The notes below the pieces were generated by a model. That model was given only the letters and a program-made list of their open reading frames with translations. It ran no database searches and was not told the origin of the DNA. Made by a program: the position numbers and the translations under genes. This document shows, piece after piece, positions 1 to 8,571 of a stretch of 26,537 nt of DNA (positions are counted from its first letter, which is position 1; each line of letters begins with the position of its first letter). Source of the DNA: CAWBRT01 sp050015355 (GTDB lineage: Bacteria; Acidobacteriota; Terriglobia; Terriglobales; Acidobacteriaceae); contig JBEKBO010000060.1 in NCBI GenBank assembly GCA_050015355.1, forward strand, positions 1 through 26,537, given 5' to 3'.

Positions 1-247
1 CCAAACCCCAGCAGCCGCCGACGGCAGCCTGGATAAATCCGCCTGTTTTGACGACGGCGAGTCAGGAAAATGCTCACTAATTAACGCCGCCGGGTGTCTC
101 AAAATCGTTGACAAGTTCCGTGCGGCCAACTCCCAGGGGGGAATTGTAGAACCAGCGCACACGCCGCTTGGGAGCCGATCGTCGGATGAAGACGTCGTTC
201 GTTGCTGACGCGCTCGGGACATTTCCGGGCGGACCTGGACCCCAGTG

Positions 248-2386
248 CTATCGCATAGCTGCCTTTACGAAACTTTGTTGAAAGCTCCCGCATGGAATGG
301 CTCGCAGATAATTGTTGGCTACAATCGGTTGGCGATTCCATACCCAGCTCCGGTTGTCCTGCCATGCTTGGTCTCGTTCGCTAGCCACCAGGACGTTGAT
401 CGAAAGCCGATCACACATCTGATCAATGTTCACATTCGCGTTGGCTTCTTGGACACCGAACGCATTCGCCAAAGGCGCAACCACTTGGCTGCAGCGAGAA
501 AGATCTCCACCGAACGCCGTTCCACAATCCGGCCCCGTCGCGGCTGCTTGGTGCTGGGAATATAGCAGAACAGCGGCGAAAGCTTCAGTCGTTGGATTGT
601 GCTGAACGACGGCATCCGCCGGAATCAACCGCTCAAGCTGTTCATAGCCATCGCGTAGCCCATAGGTACGTTCTCCGCTACCAGGGGAGGCCGGCATGAA
701 TGACTCGGTACGTCTAATCTTTCCTGTATCGGTAAGTACTGCATACAGGCGGAGCATGCTGAGCTGGTATACAGTGCCAATGATGCCCAGGCCGAGTGCG
801 GCGGCGGTCAGATACTTCAAGCCCGTTCTTCGTTTGAATCCGAATGTTGTCCAACTATGGCGAGTAAAAAAATCATTCACCAGAGGCACTGCGCACAAGA
901 GCAGCACGAATTGGACAACAAGAGCGCTGCGCATACCGAGATCATTGTTTGAAATAACCCCAGATCGAAGGAACGAGGTTACGCATAGAGCGGTGCCAAG
1001 CATTACCCAAGCTGCCCGCTCCTGACGCGCAGGTGGCCGGCGAGTGATTATCATGCGCCTGAACCGAACGACGCCAGCAATCAGGAAGAAGCCAAACTCG
1101 ACCATATAGACGAGCACCAGGGTGGGCAGCTTAGCCGCGCTCAAGATCAGAGGATGCCCAACGCCATGTCGGATCAGCCAAGCTTGTACGGGATAGAAAT
1201 CCCGAACCGCGAAAATAGCGAATCCTTGGCCGGATGGTGATGGGCCGCGTAGATCACCCAGGTAGGGCAAGGATAATAGTATAGTGATCGCCGCCGCCGC
1301 CGCGTACATCCAGAAATCAGGCGTTCTCTTCTCCCACAGGAGAACAGATGCCCATGCGATGAGGAAGACCGCGAATGTGAACGTCACATAGACGGACAGC
1401 CCTGCGGCGCTCGCGAAGGCGATCGCTCCAACCGTAGCGGCAGTCGCCCGGGAGCGAAGTGTTGCGTGATCACTTACAGTCCACAGCACGAGGAAACCTG
1501 TAAGGCACGCGATTAACGATGCCACGTGGTGAGGCACCCACAATAGAGAATTGAGCCACGAGGTAACTTGTTGGCTCGTATTCCACCACTCCATATCGCC
1601 GTGGACGACGGAGCGCGGCCGCAAAAACAACATAGCCGTCGGGATAATGTCTAATCCAGTTACCAGGAGCAGGCCAATCCCGATCAGCGATTTACGACGA
1701 AGATGTCTTCTTTCTTGCAAAAAGTGTTTCAGATAGAGAGCGACCGTCGCCGCCAACCCGAATCCGCTCCACGCGGAACTGGCGATAAGGCTTGCTCGGG
1801 GAGTCAGCCCCGCGAGTTTCGAGGGCAACGCGCAGAGAACGTACCAATAGTAGAAGTAACGCATTACAGGAGCATGTCCCGTAAAGTAAAAAGGGTTCAG
1901 GGGCGGTACGCCGGTACGGAGTACAGCCTGGACGAACGCCGTCCGGACAGACTGATCATAGGAAACCACGCTGAGGTACAACCGATGCCCAAGCTGCAGA
2001 TCAACCAGTTCGATCAGCACTACTGCCATCCAGAGCGCCATGATACCCAGCGCGATCCAGGTGGTGTTCCTCACGCCAGAGCTTTGTGAAAAGCGAGTCT
2101 TCAAGGCGTGTGCGAAATGAATGAGCGCAGCCAGGATGCCCAGCGCCCCGAATACCACAAGTGAGGCCGTGAGAGAAATGAACCTGCCGACGAGAACTGC
2201 CAACAGGGGGGACGCGCTGATCGACAGCACCGTGCTAAGCAACACCCGCTCTGTCGCGGACCTGTCTCGGAAGCGGAGTAGGTTGAATGTCCATCCGAGA
2301 ACATATCCGGGGGGCAGAAGAAACAACACGAATACAGCCACCGCTTTCGCGCTTTCGGCCAAATCGGCGATCATGAAATTGTGCAC
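248..2386 (-). CDS. Large polytopic membrane protein, GT-C-like, probable polysaccharide locus member
   Basis: The 712-residue product has about twelve hydrophobic segments, beginning at residues 12-35, and ends in a soluble domain of about 140 residues. This layout (many membrane helices, then a periplasmic-type C-terminal domain) resembles GT-C glycosyltransferases and related envelope proteins, but I do not recognise a diagnostic catalytic motif, so the function is unassigned. The start is a GTG at 2386 preceded by GAGGGA at suitable spacing; an in-frame ATG four codons later lacks a ribosome binding site. It is the last gene of the leftward group WecA-like, GT4, FecR-like, this gene. The 381-base gap upstream suggests its own promoter. 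A flippase, polymerase or ligase for the same polysaccharide is a possible role by context only. The gene is intact; the reading frame is certain, the role is not. Confidence 0.8.
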   Translation of the reverse strand: MHNFMIADLAESAKAVAVFVLFLLPPGYVLGWTFNLLRFRDRSATERVLLSTVLSISASPLLAVLVGRFISLTASLVVFGALGILAALIHFAHALKTRFSQSSGVRNTTWIALGIMALWMAVVLIELVDLQLGHRLYLSVVSYDQSVRTAFVQAVLRTGVPPLNPFYFTGHAPVMRYFYYWYVLCALPSKLAGLTPRASLIASSAWSGFGLAATVALYLKHFLQERRHLRRKSLIGIGLLLVTGLDIIPTAMLFLRPRSVVHGDMEWWNTSQQVTSWLNSLLWVPHHVASLIACLTGFLVLWTVSDHATLRSRATAATVGAIAFASAAGLSVYVTFTFAVFLIAWASVLLWEKRTPDFWMYAAAAAITILLSLPYLGDLRGPSPSGQGFAIFAVRDFYPVQAWLIRHGVGHPLILSAAKLPTLVLVYMVEFGFFLIAGVVRFRRMIITRRPPARQERAAWVMLGTALCVTSFLRSGVISNNDLGMRSALVVQFVLLLCAVPLVNDFFTRHSWTTFGFKRRTGLKYLTAAALGLGIIGTVYQLSMLRLYAVLTDTGKIRRTESFMPASPGSGERTYGLRDGYEQLERLIPADAVVQHNPTTEAFAAVLLYSQHQAAATGPDCGTAFGGDLSRCSQVVAPLANAFGVQEANANVNIDQMCDRLSINVLVASERDQAWQDNRSWVWNRQPIVANNYLRAIPCGSFQQSFVKAAMR

Positions 2387-2767
2387 GGCCGCAATTCCCT
2401 CGATCGAACGGCAAGAAGCCCAATCCCGAAATCAATAGTGCAAAAAAACGTGCACAGCACCGCGACTTTGCACAGAGATAGCCAGGTACCCTACGCTGTT
2501 TCGGCAGACGGATGACTGCGGAGATGGTTCGATACAAGTCATGGGCATCTGCTCAATCCGCTCTCAAAATGGTCGCATGTCATTGTAAGTACCTGACAGT
2601 CTACTGGAAAGTGGCGATCCTGGTAGCCGGGGATTTGACTTAGGTGAGGTGGAAAAACAGTGGTGCGATCAAACTTCTATTTTCTGGCGGGCATTGCGAC
2701 GACTTTAGCAACACGGCTGAAAACGCGCTGAAGGTCTATTGATTCAGCACATATCCACAATCCGAAA
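2387..2767. other. Intergenic region, nothing recognised
   Basis: This 381-base gap lies between the FecR-like gene and the polytopic membrane protein gene. I see short overlapping open frames without ribosome binding sites, and no convincing terminator. A promoter for the downstream leftward gene is expected here, but no clear -10/-35 pair is visible. Confidence 0.4.
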
Positions 2768-3433
2768 TCACGGCTGGCGCGGTGATTGGTTCTGGTCCTG
2801 GCTCGATCCAGTCGCAGCAACAATGCCGATGGCTCCGGCACCGGCCACCCCCGCTGCGATTGCTATAAGTGTCCAACCGGGAAGGACGCCCACGTTTGTC
2901 AGAGCCGGTGCCGGGGGGACTCTCGCCTCCCACAAGGCCGCTGGCTCCGGATCACGAGTTCTGCGGGTCATCATCTCTCCCTCCGCCAGAACCATGGTGT
3001 GTTTTCCATCGGTGACCGTGAGAGGGCCCCGTAGTGCAGCCAGAATGAGCGTCTGGCCTTCCACCCGCATTTGGAACTTGGCCTCCTTCTCAGCGGGCGT
3101 GATCTTCAGGTTCGCCAGATATGCTCGCACACTACTGTCAGCTTTCACCTGCACATGTCCAGCGACCATCTGGATGGCGGTACCCCGGTAAAGAATTGAG
3201 GAATTGGCGGCCATGGTAGTCACTGAACTGGCCGTGGTTAGTGTCACCGTAGCATCGTTCGCGGTCTCGATCTTGTCTCCGACGTAGGCCACGGAAGACT
3301 GTGGCACAGCCCGGCCATTGACTTTGACGACGCCCTTGCCCGATAGCAGTGCCGCGTTGGTGTCGGCAGCCAGCAAGGCCATGGGGACTAGAAATGCCAT
3401 GCCCCAGCACAGCAGACGAGACATTTTCTTCAT
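2768..3433 (-). CDS. Exported FecR-like domain protein with C-terminal membrane anchor
   Basis: The 221-residue protein starts with a signal peptide (residues 1-23: MKK, hydrophobic core, AAD). A beta-rich region with the FecR flavour follows: GKGVVKVNGR at 32-41, a GDKIETANDATVTL segment at 52-65, AGHVQVKADS at 91-100, and a second beta repeat to about 155. A hydrophobic helix at about 184-207 and a short polar tail end the protein. Classical FecR proteins are anti-sigma/signal transducers, but no sigma factor lies nearby. Single FecR domains of this sort are common beside polysaccharide genes, where they are thought to act in the envelope. The start ATG at 3433 is preceded by GGAGGA. It lies 113 bases downstream of the GT4 gene on the same strand, so co-transcription is plausible. 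Precise function unknown. Confidence 0.75.
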   Translation of the reverse strand: MKKMSRLLCWGMAFLVPMALLAADTNAALLSGKGVVKVNGRAVPQSSVAYVGDKIETANDATVTLTTASSVTTMAANSSILYRGTAIQMVAGHVQVKADSSVRAYLANLKITPAEKEAKFQMRVEGQTLILAALRGPLTVTDGKHTMVLAEGEMMTRRTRDPEPAALWEARVPPAPALTNVGVLPGWTLIAIAAGVAGAGAIGIVAATGSSQDQNQSPRQP

Positions 3434-3546
3434 AAGTCCTCCCCACGCGCGTGCTTACTCGCCAGAACTCGTTCACCGCATCCGACGACAATGTTGCGTC
3501 GCTGCGCCAATTCCGACCGTAACTCTATCTGGACAAGCTAGCGCCA

Positions 3547-4806
3547 CTAATCCCCCGCCGCAGTAAGGTGCAATTCTTCCGCCACGTCCAGATTCGGAAA
3601 CATCCTTTTCTTCTCGGCAATCGTCTCCACGGCCACGATCATCTGCGGCAACAGCTCCTGCCGGGAGAAGCCATGGATCATCGCGGGACGCATTGCAGGC
3701 ATAACCACCCGCTCCGCCTCCTGAATGGCCGTCACTACGCTTTCCGCGTCCCCATGCCGGGCAACGAAAGCCGGAGACTTCGCGCGCGGCAGCAGCGCGG
3801 TTATATGACTTGCTTCAGGGCCAATGTACAAAAGGGGAGCACCCACTGCAAGAACGTTGTAGACCTTACAGGGGTGTACGATCCCGGTAAAGGAATCGCC
3901 CATGACCACCGCGTGCAGGTCGGCCGCCGAAAGCATTGCTGCCAACTTGTCCAGCGGCTGATACGGCAGGCACACGAAATTGCTCAGCCCGTGGGCCGCC
4001 GAGAACTGCTGCACTTTGCGGTACTCACTGCCGCCGCCCACAAAGCAGAACATGAAACGAGAGTCGCCGGAGAGCCGCCGGGACGCTTCCAGCAAAGTGT
4101 CGAGCGGGTGGCACGGACTGTGATTGCCGGCGTACGTGATGACGAATTTCCCGTGCAGACCGTGTTGCCGCCGAAACTCTTCTCTGCCCTCCGCGTCGAA
4201 CCCTACTCTATCATCCTGGGACCAAGGCGGAATGACGGCGATCTTGCGGGTGTCAATCCCGCGGGCGCTGATGCGATCCTTCATGAAGGGATCGAGCACC
4301 ACGATACGATCAGCACGCCGCAAACTGAACTGCTGCAAGGCGCCGAGGGTCTTGGCCGACAGCGAGCCGGAACGCAGCCAGCCCGCGGCGATGGCCTCAT
4401 CCGGATTCAGGTCCATAGTCCAGTAGAGCATGCTGGCCCCTTTTAACGGCGCCAGTATCGCTGCCGCAACCGAAATCAAAGGCGGCGAGGTGAGGGCGAT
4501 TACCACGTCGAAGCGAGGCAGAGACAGCACGCGCACTACGCACTTGACTAGAAAACTGGCGAAGTCGGCGGCGCGGCGCCAGCGTGACGCCTTCCCGAAT
4601 CTCGTCGGTGCGATGCGATGGATAGTAATGCCCTTCCATGATTGCCGTAGTGGAAATTGCAGGCTCGGATCGTCATAGCCATGCGCACTCGCGACCACGC
4701 TCACCTGGTGTCCCGCCTCCACCAATGCAACGGCGAGGTCGGTCGCATATTGACCAGTTGCGACCACGTCCGGGTAAAACGCCTGGTTGAGGATCAGAAT
4801 CTTCAT
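3547..4806 (-). CDS. Glycosyltransferase family 4, WbuB-like
   Basis: The 419-residue cytosolic or peripheral enzyme has the GT-B architecture of family GT4. The N-terminal domain opens with MKILILNQAFYPD and a glycine region (TGQYATDLAVAL) typical of WbuB-type transferases. The C-terminal domain carries AGNHSPCHPLDTLLEA (acceptor/donor loop), FVGGGSEY, and a HPCKVYNVLAVGAPLLY segment in place of the usual E-x7-E nucleotide-sugar site. It would add a sugar to the undecaprenyl-linked intermediate made by the gene directly upstream. Its ATG at 4806 lies only 7 bases after the stop of the WecA-like gene, with AGGA inside that junction, so the two are almost certainly one operon and translationally coupled. 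Donor sugar and linkage cannot be read from the sequence. Confidence 0.9.
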   Translation of the reverse strand: MKILILNQAFYPDVVATGQYATDLAVALVEAGHQVSVVASAHGYDDPSLQFPLRQSWKGITIHRIAPTRFGKASRWRRAADFASFLVKCVVRVLSLPRFDVVIALTSPPLISVAAAILAPLKGASMLYWTMDLNPDEAIAAGWLRSGSLSAKTLGALQQFSLRRADRIVVLDPFMKDRISARGIDTRKIAVIPPWSQDDRVGFDAEGREEFRRQHGLHGKFVITYAGNHSPCHPLDTLLEASRRLSGDSRFMFCFVGGGSEYRKVQQFSAAHGLSNFVCLPYQPLDKLAAMLSAADLHAVVMGDSFTGIVHPCKVYNVLAVGAPLLYIGPEASHITALLPRAKSPAFVARHGDAESVVTAIQEAERVVMPAMRPAMIHGFSRQELLPQMIVAVETIAEKKRMFPNLDVAEELHLTAAGD

Positions 4807-4813
4807 GGGGGTC

Positions 4814-6361
4814 CTAGGCTTGCAGCACCGGCTCGGCCGCGGCTGCGGGGGCGACCCTGCGCGACGGCATGACGAGGATGGCCTCGGCTCGCAACGCTCC
4901 CTCGCAGGCGCGTGAGAGGGCTGCCGCGAATTCTGAAGTCAAAAACTCGATGTCGACGACAATCGGCGTGGCCCGGAAACGCAGCATCACTAGTTCTCCG
5001 TTGCGCTGCCCGTTCGCGGCGCGCAGAGGGATGCCGAGGGTGAACGCGGGCGTCGCGCATTGCTCAGGCGCGGCGCCGGACGAGGGCGTCTGTGCCCAGG
5101 AGTGCGTCAACTCAGGCCGGCCTTTGTCGCGATCAAGAGTCAGGGTGAACGCGTCGAAGTCGTTGGCGCGAAAAGTCTCTTCGAGCTTTTCCACAACGTC
5201 GGTAATGGTGCGGCAACGCGCCAGACTCTCGATGCCACGCCGGATGACGAGATTGTTGACGATGATTTGTCTCTGCTCCAGCGTGCGGCGTGCGATGCGG
5301 CCCAACTCGAAGAACTCGTGATAACCGAGTTGCTGTACGCCAAGAACGACGCCTGCGCCGATGATCACCAGTACGACGGCCACCGGGGCCATCCCCGGAG
5401 AAAGCAACAGCAGGCTCATCAGCCCGAACACCGCCGACACCGCGTACAGCAGAACAACCGCTTGACGATGCGACCAACCGCAATCCAGCAGCCGGTGGTG
5501 AATGTGCCGCCGGTCGGCGTTGAAGATTGGCTGGCCGGCCAAAATCCGACGAACTATCGAGACGCCGGTTTCCAGGATAGGCAGGCCGAACGCAACCACC
5601 GGGATCGCAACTGCCACCAGTGTGGATGACTTTTGTTGCTGCACGCCGGTGAGCGAAAGACCCGAAAGCAGACAGCCTATGAACAGGCTGCCGCAATCGC
5701 CCATGAAAATGGTTGCCGGATTGAAGTTGTATCGCAGGAATCCGAGGATCGCTCCGGCTAGAGTTGCGGTGAGCAAGGCAGTCATCGTGCTGCCTTCCAC
5801 CATCGCAATCACGAAAACGGCGGTGGTGGAAAACAGTGCGGAACCCGCCGCCAGCCCATCCAAGCCGTCGATAAGGTTAAAGGCGTTGGTGATGAACACG
5901 ACCCAACAGAGGGTCAGCAGAAACGATGTGATCTCGCCAAAATGTCTGCTGCCGAACAGGGCGGTGATCGAGACCACCCGAACGTGACCCGCGTAGAGAA
6001 GCAGGCCGGCCACGGAGAGGCCCGCGATCTTTGCCCAGGGCTTCACCTGCACCAAGTCGTCTCGCAATCCGATGCCAAAGCTCACCAGGCTTGCGCCCAG
6101 TACGAGAATCAATGTCTTTCCGGAAAACTCGAGATCTAGATGTTGTAATCGGGAAATCAGGGTAACGAATGCGGTAACAATGAAAACCGTCGCGGCGATG
6201 GCAACTCCGCCCAGTCGCGGAATCATTTTATTATGCAGATGCCGTTCCGACCGCGGGCCGGAGACCCAGCCTTTGGCAAACGCCGTGTTGCGCACCAGCC
6301 AAGTGAGGCAGGTTGCCGTCAACGCCGCGACCAGAAAGCACCCTAGATAAACGAATAACAT
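4814..6361 (-). CDS. WecA/MraY-like undecaprenyl-phosphate sugar-1-phosphate transferase with C-terminal extension
   Basis: This integral membrane enzyme transfers a sugar-1-phosphate from a UDP-sugar to undecaprenyl phosphate, the first step of polysaccharide assembly. From the preferred start the protein has 515 residues. It shows about ten or eleven membrane helices and the family motifs RLGGVAI (49-55), an Asp pair DD (101-102), NAFNLIDGLDGLA (159-171), GDCGS (221-225) and HIHH (286-289). HIHH is the mark of the WecA rather than the MraY branch. Residues about 348-515 form a soluble extension not found in E. coli WecA. I chose ATG 6361 because AGGAAAA precedes it and the first membrane helix starts there. 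The longer frame to 6565 adds an unconserved, poorly started stretch. It heads the leftward polysaccharide operon, coupled to the GT4 gene. Confidence 0.9.
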   Translation of the reverse strand: MLFVYLGCFLVAALTATCLTWLVRNTAFAKGWVSGPRSERHLHNKMIPRLGGVAIAATVFIVTAFVTLISRLQHLDLEFSGKTLILVLGASLVSFGIGLRDDLVQVKPWAKIAGLSVAGLLLYAGHVRVVSITALFGSRHFGEITSFLLTLCWVVFITNAFNLIDGLDGLAAGSALFSTTAVFVIAMVEGSTMTALLTATLAGAILGFLRYNFNPATIFMGDCGSLFIGCLLSGLSLTGVQQQKSSTLVAVAIPVVAFGLPILETGVSIVRRILAGQPIFNADRRHIHHRLLDCGWSHRQAVVLLYAVSAVFGLMSLLLLSPGMAPVAVVLVIIGAGVVLGVQQLGYHEFFELGRIARRTLEQRQIIVNNLVIRRGIESLARCRTITDVVEKLEETFRANDFDAFTLTLDRDKGRPELTHSWAQTPSSGAAPEQCATPAFTLGIPLRAANGQRNGELVMLRFRATPIVVDIEFLTSEFAAALSRACEGALRAEAILVMPSRRVAPAAAAEPVLQA

Positions 6362-6774
6362 AGATTTTCCTGGAACGAACACGCCTAAAACCGCGCCCAT
6401 CACCGAATTCGATCCAAGCCCTTTCATACGTTCGCAACTGATTAGACAGCCACTCTGGAGTACTCGCAAGTTACGCTGGAGTACTACGTAAGTTACCAAT
6501 GTCACTGAGTTGCGATTATCAGAAGGTTCCATCGAATGCAGGTGAAAACAACGTGGTTGCGTCAACTTGGGTAATGAAAGCCGGAATGGCAGCCGTTTCT
6601 AGCGCTCGGAAAGTGTCCGGTCGATCGCTGAAACGCGAGTTTGGCGGGAAAAGGCAGCCTTTAATCTCTGGCTTGTCCATTCCCGGGTTGTTATCTTATG
6701 TGGTACGCGCGCTAAGAGCTAAGATGTGTCCCTGAGGCTCCTAACTTCAGTGCGCCGGATGTCGACGGAGACAC
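6362..6774. promoter_or_regulatory. Divergent intergenic region with tandem operator-like repeat
   Basis: This 413-base gap separates the leftward polysaccharide operon from the rightward nucleotidyltransferase gene, so it should hold promoters for both. Its one clear structure is an imperfect tandem repeat at 6455-6474 and 6476-6496. Both units start CTGGAGTACT and end AAGTTAC, and a palindromic core GAGTACTC spans the first. The spacing of 21 bases places both units on the same helix face, as expected for cooperative regulator binding. No coding sequence is convincing here. Confidence 0.45.
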
Positions 6775-7977
6775 GTGGCTTTATTGAGCAAACCACAGCA
6801 GGAATCGGCAGTGGCACGATTCGCGCTTTCTCCCGAGGCCGAATTTGCGGTCGCGTGCGCGTGCATGGGATTCAGTGACACTGCCGCGCGCAAGGCAAAA
6901 CTGCTCTTCGGCAACGTCGACTGCAACTCCCTGATGCCTTTTGCCCAAGCCCACGGCTTGATTCCGCTTATCTATTGGAATCTCAATCAGTCTGGACTCC
7001 GTCCCGCCGGATTCGAGATACTCGAAAAACGATTCCGCAGTGAGGCGCACAGATCCCTCCTGCTGACGAGGGAGTTGTTCCGCGTGCTCGATGTCCTGGC
7101 CGCGAATGGCGTCGCCGCCTTGGCCCACAAAGGGCCGGCGCTTTCCTGCTTGCTCTATGGTGATCCCGTCTTACGCACCTATGCGGATATCGATGTTCTG
7201 GTGTCTGCCAACGAGGCTCCGCGCGCTAAAGCCGGCCTTTCAAGCGCAGGATGGAAGAGTCTCGAGAGCTTCTCCGCGGCCGAGGAGCAAGCCTATATCC
7301 GCTCCGGCTGCGAGTTCACTTTTCGCAGCGGCGAAGGCACGCTGGTTGAACTTCAGTGGGCGGCGACACCACGCTTTTATGCGGTCGACTTCGATTTTGG
7401 GCGGATGATTGAACGCGCCACGACCATGGAAGTGTCCGGGCGTCTACTCAAAACCCTGGCGAACGATGATCTACTGCTCGTGCTGGCTGTGCATGGGGCG
7501 AAACACATGTGGACGAGGTTCTCGTGGATCGTCGATATCGCCGCTTTTCTTCAGACCACGCCAGTGGACTGGGAAGGAGTCATCAGAAAGGCACATGCTT
7601 ATGGGGCCGAACGAATTGTCGCCACCGCGCTGATTGCGGCCGGCGAAACCTGCGGAGTATCGCTTCCCACCGGGGCTAAACCATTGATTTCGAAGGATTC
7701 AAAAGCCTATTGGCTCGCCCAGCAGCTTGTTACCAGCGCGGCTGCTGACGCCGGCAGCTTCGCTACGGAAACGCCCGCTTATTTCGCGATGTTTGCCAAG
7801 CTGCGCGAGCGCTGGCGCGATCGCGTGCGCATGTTCATGCGTCTGGCATTTACTCCAAGTCCAAGCGAGTGGAGTACGATTCGCCTGCCTCGACAGCTCT
7901 CTTCATTCTATGTATTGGTCAGAGCATCCCGACTCTTACGGCGCGCCATCTCCCTGCTGTTCTCGTCTACCCCCTGA
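6775..7977 (+). CDS. Nucleotidyltransferase-fold family protein (PF14907-type)
   Basis: The 400-residue protein matches the pattern of the uncharacterised nucleotidyltransferase family NTP_transf_5. It has HKGPALSCLLYGDP (118-131), with the characteristic KG, followed by LRTYADIDVLV (133-143), where D138 and D140 form the metal-binding Asp pair of the polymerase-beta-like fold. The rest is helical, with AVHGAKHMWTRFSWIVDIAAF downstream, also typical of the family. These proteins often sit in exopolysaccharide or exosortase-linked gene clusters, and their substrate is unknown. The start is GTG 6775 with CGGAGA a few bases upstream. It is divergent from the WecA-like operon and ends three bases before the stop of the convergent gene, with no terminator visible between them. 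Confidence 0.85.
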   Translation: MALLSKPQQESAVARFALSPEAEFAVACACMGFSDTAARKAKLLFGNVDCNSLMPFAQAHGLIPLIYWNLNQSGLRPAGFEILEKRFRSEAHRSLLLTRELFRVLDVLAANGVAALAHKGPALSCLLYGDPVLRTYADIDVLVSANEAPRAKAGLSSAGWKSLESFSAAEEQAYIRSGCEFTFRSGEGTLVELQWAATPRFYAVDFDFGRMIERATTMEVSGRLLKTLANDDLLLVLAVHGAKHMWTRFSWIVDIAAFLQTTPVDWEGVIRKAHAYGAERIVATALIAAGETCGVSLPTGAKPLISKDSKAYWLAQQLVTSAAADAGSFATETPAYFAMFAKLRERWRDRVRMFMRLAFTPSPSEWSTIRLPRQLSSFYVLVRASRLLRRAISLLFSSTP

Positions 7978-7980
7978 CTA

Positions 7981-8571
7981 CTAGCGAGCGTGCAGATTAC
8001 TAGCCACGCCGACCATATGCGCGGCGCTCATCGTCAAACCTGGGATCATCCACGATTTCCCCTCGGGAAGCCGCTTGCGCAGCATGCGGCTGACCATGAG
8101 TTGGCCAGCCAGAAACGGAGCGTTGATGCCGTAGAGACGGGCGCGCGTCGGGTGCGCGCCGTAGAGCGGGTTGAGCTCACGGCATTGCCCACAGTGCAAG
8201 GTCGACTCCACGTCGGCCGTCATGGTGGCAATCGATAGCGCAGATAACATCTTGAATTTTCTATCGAAAACCCGCGGCGTGGGCCGCTCCGTGATTAAAG
8301 GCTGTACTTTGACGCCACCGTTGTTGATGATGATCGGCGCGATAGGCGCCAGTGTGAAAATGGCGAGAGCATCGGTTCCAGTTCCCGTAACGCTGGTGCT
8401 CGTCGCAGCAGTCGGCGCCAGATAAGGAGGCCGCAGATCAGAAAACACAACCTCCAGCATCGGCCGGTCGTTACTTGAAGGGGGCCGGTCGATCCCGTTC
8501 AGTTGCGAAAATGAGAACGGCGCATAACCCAAAAGGAAGCACACTAGCAAACTGCCAGCCACCTTAGCCAT
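7981..8571 (-). CDS. Small exported/membrane protein of unknown function
   Basis: The 196-residue product begins with a signal peptide (residues 1-22, ending FSFSQ). A Pro/Thr/Ser-rich linker (about 28-68) and a hydrophobic patch (about 67-83) follow. The C-terminal domain contains ADVESTLHCGQCRELNPLYG (119-138), with a CxxC and an ExNPL element, and then weakly hydrophobic helices. The D..ST...ELNPL pattern recalls small membrane proteins of the DUF5658 kind; that resemblance is from memory and only suggestive. The start ATG 8571 has AGGAGA eight bases upstream. It converges on the nucleotidyltransferase gene with a 3-base gap. A role in the same envelope locus is plausible by position only. 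Confidence 0.7.
   Translation of the reverse strand: MAKVAGSLLVCFLLGYAPFSFSQLNGIDRPPSSNDRPMLEVVFSDLRPPYLAPTAATSTSVTGTGTDALAIFTLAPIAPIIINNGGVKVQPLITERPTPRVFDRKFKMLSALSIATMTADVESTLHCGQCRELNPLYGAHPTRARLYGINAPFLAGQLMVSRMLRKRLPEGKSWMIPGLTMSAAHMVGVASNLHAR

Noticed and set aside
6362..6565. Longer start of the WecA-like protein
   Set aside because: The added 68 residues are unconserved in appearance, lack a ribosome binding site and cover the intergenic tandem repeat.
6499..6735. Plus-strand ORF of 78 residues in the divergent intergenic region
   Set aside because: No ribosome binding site, no hydrophobic or domain pattern, and it lies where promoters are expected.
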